The translations under genes and the position numbers were made by a program. From Pseudomonas sp. JM0905a (lineage in GTDB: Bacteria; Pseudomonadota; Gammaproteobacteria; Pseudomonadales; Pseudomonadaceae), in the NCBI RefSeq assembly GCF_014700075.1, contig NZ_JACXBU010000005.1, positions 1 through 64,000 of the forward strand: a stretch of DNA of 64,000 bases, read 5' to 3'. Each line of letters starts with the position of its first letter. The stretch's first letter is position 1. Below the pieces are notes generated by a model that was given only the letters and a program-made list of their open reading frames with translations, was not told where the DNA came from and ran no database searches. Of this stretch, positions 56,803 to 64,000 are shown piece after piece.

Positions 56803-58938
56803 TTACACCTTGAACTGATTGATCAACCGTCGCTGTTGCTCGGCCAGTTTGGTCAGTTCCGCACTGGCCTGGGAGGCCTCGTCGGCGCCGCCGGCGACCT
56901 CGTTGGCCACCTGGCCGATGTTGATCACGTTGCGGTTGATGTCCTCGGCCACCGCGCTCTGTTCCTCGGCGGCACTGGCGATCTGGGTGTTCATATCATT
57001 GATCACCGATACCGCCTGGGTGATGGACTCCAGCGCGTGCGCGGCCTCGTTGGCGTGTTGCACGCTGGTGTCGGTCTTGTCCTGGCTGTCCTGCATCACC
57101 TTCACCACTTCGCGGGTGCCGTGCTGCAGTTGCTGGATCATGGTCTGGATTTCTTCAGTGGCCTGCTGGGTCTTCTGCGCCAGGTTGCGCACCTCGTCCG
57201 CCACCACCGCGAAGCCGCGACCCTGCTCGCCAGCGCGCGCCGCCTCGATGGCCGCGTTCAGTGCCAGCAGGTTGGTCTGCTCGGCGATGCCGCGAATGGC
57301 CACCAGGATGGCGTTGATGTTCTCGCTGTCTTTAGCCAGGTTCTGCACCACGCCCACGGCGCGGCCGATTTCGGTGGCCAGGGCGCTGATGGCTTCGGCG
57401 GTGCTGTGGACGATGCGCTTGCCGTGGTTGGCCGCCTGGTCGGCGTGGCTGGCCGCTTCCGCCGCGTGGGTGGCGTTGCGCGCCACGTCCTGGGCGGTGG
57501 CTGTCATTTCGTGGACGGCCGTGGCGACCAGCTCGATTTCGGCCAGCTGCTTTTGCACACCCTGGTTGGTGCGGATGGCGATGTCGGCCGTGTGCTCGGA
57601 GGAGTCGCTGACTTTCTGCACCGAGGTTACGACCTGGCTGATCATCGACTGGAGCTTTCCGAGGAAGGTGTTGAAGCCGCCGGCAATGGCCCCCATTTCG
57701 TCGGCGCGATCGTTGTGCAGGCGCTGGGTCAGGTCGCCGTCGCCCTTGGCGATATCGTCGAGCATGCCGACCATCTGGCGCAGTGGACGGGCGATGCCGT
57801 AGCCGACGAACCAGATCACCAGCAGGCCGAGACCGGCGATCAGCAAGCCCACCAGGGTCATGCCAACGATGTCGGCGTCGCGTTGGGCGGCCAGGTCCGT
57901 CTGCAGCTGATTGAGTTCGCCGTACACGGCTGTCTGCGGCAATTGCAGGAACAGTGTCCAGCGCACCCCGGTGTCGGCGATGGTGAAGGGCATCAGCAGC
58001 TGGATCTGATCGCCGTTGGTGCTGAAGACGGGCTTGCCGTCGGACAGGCTCGCCAGTTGCCTGATTGCCTCGCCCGGAATGGCCGCGTCTGCCGGTTCAC
58101 CCAGCTTGCTGGCATCCTGGGTGAAAGCGACCAGGCGGCCATTGGCGGAGATCAGCGCCAGTTCACCTGCGCCATCGTAAAGCTGGTGGTCGGCGTTGCG
58201 CAGCAGGTCCTGGATGAAGTCCAGCGACAAGTCGGCGCCCACCGAACCGCGGAACTGGCCCTCGACCAGGATGGGGGCGTTGAACGAGGACATCATGACC
58301 ATCTTTCCGCCCATCTCGTAGGGCGCCGGGTCGACGATGCAGGGGCGGCGTGTTTCCTTCGGGCACAGGTAGTACTCGCCCTCGCGGATGCCGGTGGCCA
58401 GTTTTTTCTCGCTTTCCAGTGTGTCGCCCATGGGCTCGACGGTCAGGCTGCCGTCGGCCTTGCGGTACCACCAGGGCATGAAGCGTCCGTCCTGGCTGAA
58501 GCCTTCGGCGCTGCGCCCGGCATAGTCGCTGTCATTTCCGGCGAAGGCGTTGGGCTCCCAGGCGGCGAAGGCATCCAGCAGTTTCGGGTTGTCGGTCACG
58601 GTGGCACGAAGCAACTGCGACATTTCTTCGCGCACCAGGCCCAGTTCCGGTTGCCCGTCGGCGCCGGTCTGGCCCATCAGGCGGTTGGTGCTGGCCAGGC
58701 CCTTCACCACGGTCAGCGGATACTCCAGTTCGCGCTGAATCTGGCTGACTTGGGAGTGCGCGAGCGCCACGAGGCGTTCCTTGATGCCCTGTTCGAGCAG
58801 CGCCTGGGTGCGTTGCTGCACCAGTTCCTGAGTGCGGGCGCCGGAAAACAGCGCGTAGAGCACCAGGGCGGCAACCACCGCCAGCACGCTGGCCCCTGCC
58901 AGGGCTGCGATGGAGAACTGAATGGACCTGAATTTCAT
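56803..58938 (-). CDS. Methyl-accepting chemotaxis protein (dCache-HAMP-MCP)
   Basis: A 711-residue transducer. Transmembrane segments are at about 10-30 and 352-374, with a periplasmic ligand domain of about 320 residues between them (dCache-type, with [15 protein letters not shown] near residue 151). A HAMP domain follows (about 376-428), then the signalling domain with the tip motif [20 protein letters not shown] near 560. The ligand is unknown; the domain is of the class that often binds amino acids or amines. A FliA-type promoter appears upstream. By position it may correspond to the chemotaxis transducer I recall as PA4633. Confidence 0.93.
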   Translation of the reverse strand: MKFRSIQFSIAALAGASVLAVVAALVLYALFSGARTQELVQQRTQALLEQGIKERLVALAHSQVSQIQRELEYPLTVVKGLASTNRLMGQTGADGQPELGLVREEMSQLLRATVTDNPKLLDAFAAWEPNAFAGNDSDYAGRSAEGFSQDGRFMPWWYRKADGSLTVEPMGDTLESEKKLATGIREGEYYLCPKETRRPCIVDPAPYEMGGKMVMMSSFNAPILVEGQFRGSVGADLSLDFIQDLLRNADHQLYDGAGELALISANGRLVAFTQDASKLGEPADAAIPGEAIRQLASLSDGKPVFSTNGDQIQLLMPFTIADTGVRWTLFLQLPQTAVYGELNQLQTDLAAQRDADIVGMTLVGLLIAGLGLLVIWFVGYGIARPLRQMVGMLDDIAKGDGDLTQRLHNDRADEMGAIAGGFNTFLGKLQSMISQVVTSVQKVSDSSEHTADIAIRTNQGVQKQLAEIELVATAVHEMTATAQDVARNATHAAEAASHADQAANHGKRIVHSTAEAISALATEIGRAVGVVQNLAKDSENINAILVAIRGIAEQTNLLALNAAIEAARAGEQGRGFAVVADEVRNLAQKTQQATEEIQTMIQQLQHGTREVVKVMQDSQDKTDTSVQHANEAAHALESITQAVSVINDMNTQIASAAEEQSAVAEDINRNVINIGQVANEVAGGADEASQASAELTKLAEQQRRLINQFKV

Positions 58939-58974
58939 GTGGGCTCCAAAAAACCTATTTCACCGTGAATCTGT

Positions 58975-59001
58975 ATATCGGCCGGACTATTAAATTTCCT
59001 A
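58975..59001 (-). promoter_or_regulatory. Possible FliA (sigma-28) promoter of the chemoreceptor gene
   Basis: GCCGATAT (7 of 8 matches to the -10 consensus) on the minus strand at 58982-58975, preceded 11 bases away by a poor -35 (TAGGAAAT). About 37 bases upstream of the ATG. Chemoreceptors are usually FliA-dependent. Confidence 0.45.
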
Positions 59002-59111
59002 AGTCGCCGGTGCAGTTAAAAGCGTCGCCGGCTTGTCTACATGCGACGCGGTTGCCCGGCTCATGGGCCAGCCGTAGCATTACCCACCTTGCGAAACGAT
59101 GGAGAGCCAAC

Positions 59112-59930
59112 ATGGCCAAGCTGTTTTACCTGTCCGGGCTGACCGCGGCCCTTCTCCTGGCAGGATGCCAGGCCGTCAATACCACCAGTGGCGGAGCGGT
59201 TGGCGTCGAGCGCAAGCAGTACATGTTCAGCATGCTGTCGACCAGCGAGCTCAATCAGATGTACGCCCAGTCCTATCAGCAGACCCTGAGCGAAGCCCAG
59301 CAGAAAGGTGTGCTGGACAAGAACAGCAGCGACGCCCGCCGTGTCGACGCCATCGCCAAGCGTCTGATCGCGCAGACCCCGGCCTTCCGCCCGGACGCGG
59401 CGCAATGGGCCTGGGAAGCCAACGTCATCGACAGCGACGAGCTCAATGCCAACTGCGGTCCGGGCGGCAAGATCATCGTCTACAGCGGCCTGATCGATAA
59501 GCTCAAGCTCACCGACGACGAGCTGGCCGCGGTGATGGGCCACGAAATTGCCCACGCCCTGCGCGAGCACAGTCGCGAAGCCATGTCCAAGGCCTATGGC
59601 GTGCAGATGGCGAACCAGATCGGCTCGGTGCTGGGCGTCGGCCAGGCCGGCCTGGGAATGGCCAACGCGGGTGTGGAATACCTGATGACCCTGCCCAACA
59701 GCCGCTCCAACGAGAACGAGGCCGACCTGATCGGCCTGGAACTGTCCGCACGCGCCGGCTACGACCCGAACGCCGCCATCACCCTCTGGCAGAAGATGGA
59801 GCAGGCTGGTGGTGGCGCCCCGCCGGAGTTCATGAGCACTCACCCGTCGTCCAGTTCGCGCATGTCGTCTTTGAAGGCGGCCATTCCGAAGGTGATGCCG
59901 CTGTACCAGCAAGCCAAGGGCCAACGCTGA
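59112..59930 (+). CDS. M48-family metalloprotease lipoprotein
   Basis: A 272-residue lipoprotein, lipobox LLAGC (Cys19). The zinc motif HEIAHALREH (about 147-156) and the later ENEADLIGL (third ligand Glu) define a peptidase M48 domain, similar to LoiP/BepA. Acts in the periplasm on misfolded outer-membrane proteins or peptidoglycan-linked substrates in relatives. The start ATG at 59112 follows GGAGAGCC; the frame open from 58965 precedes it. Confidence 0.9.
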   Translation: MAKLFYLSGLTAALLLAGCQAVNTTSGGAVGVERKQYMFSMLSTSELNQMYAQSYQQTLSEAQQKGVLDKNSSDARRVDAIAKRLIAQTPAFRPDAAQWAWEANVIDSDELNANCGPGGKIIVYSGLIDKLKLTDDELAAVMGHEIAHALREHSREAMSKAYGVQMANQIGSVLGVGQAGLGMANAGVEYLMTLPNSRSNENEADLIGLELSARAGYDPNAAITLWQKMEQAGGGAPPEFMSTHPSSSSRMSSLKAAIPKVMPLYQQAKGQR

Positions 59931-60043
59931 GGCCTCGGTCGCCGGATGCGCCTGCCTGGCATCCCGGCAACCCGCGTTCTAGACTGCTTGCCGCCACCCC
60001 GGAGACCCCGGGGTGGTGAATCTCCAGCGGATGAGGAGTTGCA

Positions 60044-61027
60044 GTGAAAATCGCCGTCATTGGAGCAACAGGGCTGCTCGGCCATCACACGGCACGGGCA
60101 GTGAAGGCCGCGGGGCACCAGTTGGTGCTGATTCACCGGCCGTCCTCACGGATCGAAAGGCTGTCCTACCTGGAGCCCGAATGCCGGGCCGCCGAACTGC
60201 TCGACCATGCGGGGCTGACCCGCGCTCTCACTGGGCTGGACGGTGTGATCTTCTGCGCTGCCAGCTACCCGAAGCGTCCGCGCCGCTGGCAGGAAGAAGT
60301 CGCCAGCGCCCTCGACGAAACCAACCATTTCTATGCCGCCTGCCTCGCCGCCCACGTGCCGCGCATCCTCTACACCGGCGCGGCCATCGCCCTGCCGCGC
60401 CATCCCGAAGGCCTGCCCGGTCACGAAGGGCTGTTCTATGAAGGGATGCCGCGCTGGAAGAACCCCTACCTGCTGAGCAAGTGGGCCCTGGATGAACAAG
60501 CCCGCGAACAGGCGCGCAGCGGCCTGCCGGTGATCATCGGCATTCCTGGCATGTGCCTGGGGGAATTCGACGTCGGCCCCAGTACCGGACGCATCGTCAC
60601 GGCCATGGCGGAAGGCTGGATGACGCACTACGTACCCGGCCGGCGCAACCTGGTGGACGCCGCCGATGCCGGACGCGGCCTGTTGCTGGCGCTGGAGAAG
60701 GGGCGGGTGGGCGAGCGCTACCTGCTCACCGGGCATAACATCGAGATGGCCGAGCTGACCGAACGCATTGCCAACCTGCTCGGCGTACAGCCGCCGCAAC
60801 CGATGCCGCTGGCGCTGGCCAAGGGCATGGCGGTGCTCGGACGCCTGCGATTCCGGTTGTCGGGTGAGTTGCCCAAACTGAATGACACGGCCATCGCGGT
60901 CATGGCAGGCGGGCAGTTCCTCGATGGCAGCAAGGCGCGCCACGAACTGGGCTTCGTCGCCGAAACGCCGCTGGAGGTCACCCTGGAACGCACCATCGCC
61001 TGGTTCCGCAGCAACGGCTATCTCTAA
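60044..61027 (+). CDS. NAD-dependent epimerase/dehydratase family protein
   Basis: A 327-residue extended SDR. NAD-binding IAVIGATGLLGHHTARAV is at 3-20, the active-site YLLSKWALDEQ (YxxxK) near 142-152. Similar to dihydroflavonol reductase-like or hopanoid HpnA-like proteins. Substrate unknown. The GTG start at 60044 follows GAGGAG; the window also has ATG codons further in. It is 113 bases after the M48 gene. Confidence 0.85.
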   Translation: MKIAVIGATGLLGHHTARAVKAAGHQLVLIHRPSSRIERLSYLEPECRAAELLDHAGLTRALTGLDGVIFCAASYPKRPRRWQEEVASALDETNHFYAACLAAHVPRILYTGAAIALPRHPEGLPGHEGLFYEGMPRWKNPYLLSKWALDEQAREQARSGLPVIIGIPGMCLGEFDVGPSTGRIVTAMAEGWMTHYVPGRRNLVDAADAGRGLLLALEKGRVGERYLLTGHNIEMAELTERIANLLGVQPPQPMPLALAKGMAVLGRLRFRLSGELPKLNDTAIAVMAGGQFLDGSKARHELGFVAETPLEVTLERTIAWFRSNGYL

Positions 61028-61055
61028 TTCCGTGCAAGAAGCCGTCGAACGCCGA

Positions 61056-61499
61056 TCAGGGCAGGGCCTTCTCGGCCAGGTGTTGGGTCGAGAGACCGAG
61101 CTGGGCGCGGAAGCTTTCCATGTCGAACATGGTGCAGATCTCCTGCACCTCACCCAGGCTGTTGAAGGTCCAGAAGGCCATGGCCGAGATGCTCAGCACC
61201 TTGTCGCTGGGCGGATAGCCCAGGGCTGGCTTCTGGATGCTGCCGATCAGGGTGCACCAGGTCACCACCTTGTTGCCCTCGGCGATGCATTCCTCGACCA
61301 CCACCTCCAGGTCCGGCATGGCGTCGCGAATGTTCGCCACCATCTGGCTGTAGCCGTTGCTGGTGAAGGGACGGCTGATGAAGGAGCTCTTGTAGAGGAA
61401 GTCCTTGCTCTGCAGCTGCTCGGCCAGGGCCAGGCGCCCCTTGTTCCACGACAGCTCGATGTGCTGGCGAACCAGCCGCTTCATATCGTCCAGTGACAC
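61056..61499 (-). CDS. SnoaL/NTF2-like protein
   Basis: A 147-residue protein with a cone-shaped alpha+beta fold signature: SWNKGRLALAEQLQSKDFLY, MPDLEVVVEECIAEGNKVVTW, then QEICTMFDMESF, as in polyketide cyclase-like and ester cyclase-like SnoaL proteins. I chose the GTG at 61499 (GGAG six bases upstream); the ATG five codons later is an alternative. Function unknown. Convergent with the epimerase. Confidence 0.75.
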   Translation of the reverse strand: MSLDDMKRLVRQHIELSWNKGRLALAEQLQSKDFLYKSSFISRPFTSNGYSQMVANIRDAMPDLEVVVEECIAEGNKVVTWCTLIGSIQKPALGYPPSDKVLSISAMAFWTFNSLGEVQEICTMFDMESFRAQLGLSTQHLAEKALP

Positions 61500-61665
61500 G
61501 ATGCGCTCCCCCGCGCTTGATCCAGTGCGCCACTTTACCGATTCGGCCGAAGCCGCCATTGGCCGAAACGCCGCCGGTTGGCGGCATGTTCGCGGCCAGG
61601 GGGAGGGAGAGCGCTGCGATGCCCGTCGGCCGGAGGCGGTGACGGGCATCGTTTCACTCGATTAC

Positions 61666-62250
61666 TCAGAGCATTCCGCTGAGCTTCAGGGCTTCGTAGA
61701 CGGCGTAGGCGGCCAGGGCGGCGAAGGCGGCGGCGGCGAGGCGACGGATCAGAGCCAGCGGCAGGCGATCGGCCGCGAAGTTGCCGGCCAGTACCACCGG
61801 TACGTTGGCGATCAGCATGCCGAGGGTGGTGCCCATGACGACCATGACGAAATGCGGGTACTGGGCAGCCAGCATCACCGTGGCGACCTGGGTCTTGTCG
61901 CCCATTTCGGCAAGGAAGAAGGCAATCAGGGTGGTGACGAAGGGGCCGTATTTCTTCAGGCCGGATTCTTCGTCGTCATCCAGCTTGTCCGGGACCAGGG
62001 TCCAGGCGGCGACGGCGGCGAAGGAGGCGGCGAGGATCCAGCTCAGGGTGGCGGCGGAGAAGAAGCTGGCGACCCAGGAACCCACGGCACCGGCGGCGAA
62101 GTGGTTGGCTAGGGTGGCGACGACGATGCCCCAGATGATCGGCCAGGGCTTGCGGAAGCGGGCGGCGAGAAGAAGCGCGAGCAGCTGCGTCTTGTCGCCG
62201 ATTTCGGCGAGCGCAACGATCAGGGTCGGGACGAAGAGGGATTCCAGCAT
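61666..62250 (-). CDS. mneA: GDT1/UPF0016-family manganese exporter
   Basis: A 194-residue membrane protein with six hydrophobic segments and two ExGDKT motifs: AEIGDKTQLLALLL near the N-terminus and AEMGDKTQVATVML in the second half, the hallmark of the UPF0016/GDT1 family. Bacterial members with this leader export Mn2+. I chose the ATG at 62250, with AGGAAA upstream. The preceding 200 bases carry a yybP-ykoY riboswitch, which supports the manganese role. Symbol mneA used by analogy. Confidence 0.85.
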   Translation of the reverse strand: MLESLFVPTLIVALAEIGDKTQLLALLLAARFRKPWPIIWGIVVATLANHFAAGAVGSWVASFFSAATLSWILAASFAAVAAWTLVPDKLDDDEESGLKKYGPFVTTLIAFFLAEMGDKTQVATVMLAAQYPHFVMVVMGTTLGMLIANVPVVLAGNFAADRLPLALIRRLAAAAFAALAAYAVYEALKLSGML

Positions 62251-62280
62251 CAGGTTTCCTACGGGGGCGGGTCGACTAAT

Positions 62281-62455
62281 CACCATGACACACGCAATCT
62301 GCCCGCCCCGGGTCAGGTTGTGTGTGTCATAGGTCTTGTCAAACCGCGGACCTGTCTAGGCAGGTTCTGGGTCGCATGCGCCATGGTCTGTGGACCAAGT
62401 GTGTTGACGCACGCCGGGCGAGCAGGGCGCTCGCGGGAGACTACTCCCCTAGGAC
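62281..62455 (-). promoter_or_regulatory. yybP-ykoY manganese riboswitch
   Basis: On the minus strand the leader begins CTAGGGGAGTAGTCTCCCGC and continues through GTGCGTCAACACACTTGGTC, the 5' conserved parts of the yybP-ykoY element. It ends in a 9-base stem ATGACACAC / GTGTGTCAT around a loop with GACCCGGGGCGGGC. It lies directly before the GDT1 gene start. These segments match my memory of the RF00080 element in pseudomonads. Edges are approximate. Confidence 0.82.
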
Positions 62456-62471
62456 GGGGCGCATTGTGCAC

Positions 62472-62491
62472 AAGCCGGGTTGCCCCGGCAA
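62472..62491 (-). terminator. Hairpin between lysP and riboswitch
   Basis: Stem GCCGGG / CCCGGC with loop TTGC, just past the lysP stop on the minus strand; T-run poor. Confidence 0.45.
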
Positions 62492-62509
62492 GCGCGAATT
62501 GTCGGGCGG

Positions 62510-63985
62510 TCAGTTGTCGCCGCCGCGAACGTCCATCTCCGAATAGCTCACCAGTCGGCTGCCCTTCTTCAAGCGGTAACCCAGCCAGATGGCGAGGAAC
62601 AGCGGCAGGCTGATGTAGGTAGCGGCCAGGCCTGCCCAGTCGATGCGATCGCCGAAGAAGGCCTGGTAGTTCTGCCCGAGGGTGATCAGCAGGCACAGGG
62701 TGAAGGCGAACAGCGGGCCGAAGGGGAACAGCTTGGCGCGATAGGGCAGGTCGGCCAGGCGCCCGCCCTGGGTCAGGTAGCCCTTGCGGAAGCGGTAATG
62801 GGAAATGGCGATGCCCAGCCAGGCGATGAAGCCGCACATGCCCGAGGTATTGAGCAGCCAGGTATAGAGGGTGCTGTCTCCGACTATGGAGGTGAAGAAG
62901 CACAGCGCACCCACCAGGGTGGTGGCGTAGAGCGCATTGCGCGGCACGCCGTTGGCGGACAGGCTGGCGAACAGCTTGGGTGCCTTGCCCTGCAATGCCA
63001 GGTTGTAAAGCATGCGGGTGGATGCATACATGCCCGAGTTGCCGGCCGAGAGGATGGCGGTGAGGATCACGGCGTTCATCACGCTGGCGGCAGCAGCGAA
63101 GCCGGCGCGCTCGAAGAGCAGGGTGAAGGGCGACACGCTGATGTCGCTGGCGTCGTTCTTCAGCAGGGTTGGTTCGGTGTAGGGGATCAGCATGCCGATC
63201 ACGAAAATCGCCAGGATGTAGAACATCAGGATGCGCCAGAACACCTGGCGGATGGCGATGGGGATGTTCTTCTTCGGGTTTTCCGACTCGCCCGCGGCGA
63301 TGCCGATCAGTTCGGTGCCCTGGAACGAGAAGCCGGCGATCATCGCCACCCCGACCATGGCCTGCAGGCCGCCGACGAAGGGGGCGTCACCCAGGGTGAA
63401 GTTGCTGAAGCCCGGGGATTCGATGCCGCCCATGATGCCGAAGATGGTGGCCAGGCCGATGCCGATGAACACCACGACCGTCACCACCTTGATCAGCGCA
63501 AACCAGAACTCGCTCTCGCCGAAGCCCTTCACCGAAACGAAGTTGAGCAGGAACATCAGGCCAAGGAACAGGGCGCTCCAGTAGATGCCGGGTACGTCCG
63601 GCAGCCAGAAACTCATGATCAATTGGGCTGCCACCAGCTCAGCGGCGATGGTCACCGCCCAGTTGTACCAATAGTTCCAGCCAAGGGCGAAGCCGAAGCC
63701 ATCGTCGACGAAGCGACTGCCGTAGGTGCTGAACGAGCCGGAAACCGGTATGTGCGCCGCCATCTCGCCGAGGCTGGTCATGAGGAAGTAGACCATCAGG
63801 CCGATCAGCGCGTAGGCCAGCAGCGCTCCACCGGGACCCGCAGTGGCCACGGTGGCGCCGGACGCGACGAACAGGCCGGTGCCGATGGAGCCGCCGATGG
63901 CGATCATGTTCAGGTGGCGGGGCTTGAGGGAGCGGTGCAGCCCATCCTTGGCGGGAGTGGCGCTGGCAGTGTTCAGATCAGTCAC
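62510..63985 (-). CDS. lysP: Lysine-specific permease LysP
   Basis: A 491-residue amino-acid:proton symporter with about 12 hydrophobic segments. It carries the amino acid permease signature SIGTGLFVASG near residues 34-44 and FQGTELIGIAAGES in the middle. Length and sequence fit LysP (489 in E. coli), though other AAT-family substrates cannot be excluded. Its promoter lies outside the window; only 15 bases precede the ATG. Confidence 0.85.
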   Translation of the reverse strand: MTDLNTASATPAKDGLHRSLKPRHLNMIAIGGSIGTGLFVASGATVATAGPGGALLAYALIGLMVYFLMTSLGEMAAHIPVSGSFSTYGSRFVDDGFGFALGWNYWYNWAVTIAAELVAAQLIMSFWLPDVPGIYWSALFLGLMFLLNFVSVKGFGESEFWFALIKVVTVVVFIGIGLATIFGIMGGIESPGFSNFTLGDAPFVGGLQAMVGVAMIAGFSFQGTELIGIAAGESENPKKNIPIAIRQVFWRILMFYILAIFVIGMLIPYTEPTLLKNDASDISVSPFTLLFERAGFAAAASVMNAVILTAILSAGNSGMYASTRMLYNLALQGKAPKLFASLSANGVPRNALYATTLVGALCFFTSIVGDSTLYTWLLNTSGMCGFIAWLGIAISHYRFRKGYLTQGGRLADLPYRAKLFPFGPLFAFTLCLLITLGQNYQAFFGDRIDWAGLAATYISLPLFLAIWLGYRLKKGSRLVSYSEMDVRGGDN

Positions 63986-64000
63986 AAAAATCTCCAGGTC

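Noticed and set aside
56737-58968. 743-codon plus-strand open frame across the chemoreceptor
   Set aside because: Antisense shadow; the minus-strand gene carries HAMP and MCP domains.

Overview
The window is chromosomal DNA of a high-GC gammaproteobacterium, almost certainly a Pseudomonas. The evidence is gene content and gene order: 5S rRNA, mksFEB, holD-rimI, ychF-pth-rplY-prs-tRNA-Gln-ispE-lolB-lbcA, hemA-prfA-prmC-moeB-murI-pagL, phr, hemH, uraA-upp, hpt, mqo, lysP. From memory this follows the order of the PA4690 to PA4628 stretch of P. aeruginosa PAO1. The species is not P. aeruginosa-specific in detail, because several insertions and extra genes are present. The assignment rests on protein recognition only; no search was run.

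Layout. 1-3834: the end of an rRNA operon, then a LetAB/PqiAB-like lipid transport operon in which the LetA half is split into two genes. 3848-8639 (minus): the MksB-MksE-MksF condensin operon. 8876-14669: a conserved hypothetical gene, then four tandem exported proteins that share a motif right after the signal peptide (DUF6160-like), the least understood system here. 14694-20380: a REP-type repeat, leuA, holD, rimI, a beta-carbonic anhydrase, an EamA transporter and a decarboxylating dehydrogenase. 20431-23650: a small accessory patch beside tRNA-Met with an RsmN-like CsrA-family protein, an integrase remnant, HigBA and FitAB toxin-antitoxin pairs and three small genes. 23943-30876 (minus): translation and envelope housekeeping genes plus two identical tRNA-Gln genes. 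31062-36401 (plus): the hemA to pagL run.

36486-41015 (minus) looks like a light or DNA-damage response cluster. A DUF523/DUF1722 gene, a MerR/LitR-like regulator and a photolyase form one operon, followed upstream by an FAD oxidoreductase gene. Three copies of a TRTACA-N12-TGTAYA sequence lie in the two promoter regions and fit the operator I recall for class II LitR regulators. 41213-44701: a TIGR01777 epimerase, hemH and an MFS transporter. 44767-50691: uraA-upp, hpt, a WbuC cupin, a SulP transporter and small genes. 50867-55449: mqo, a YajG lipoprotein, small genes and an acyltransferase. 55553-56634: CPXCG, DUF2007 and an SRAP protein whose catalytic residues are substituted. 56803-61499: a chemoreceptor with a possible FliA promoter, an M48 lipoprotein, an epimerase and a SnoaL-like protein. 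61666-63985: a GDT1-family manganese exporter behind a yybP-ykoY riboswitch, and lysP.

Most of the window is tightly packed core genome. The parts most worth a second look are the four-gene exported-protein operon, the RsmN-like protein lacking the key arginine, the putative LitR regulon with exact operators, the degenerate SRAP protein and the tRNA-Met accessory patch.
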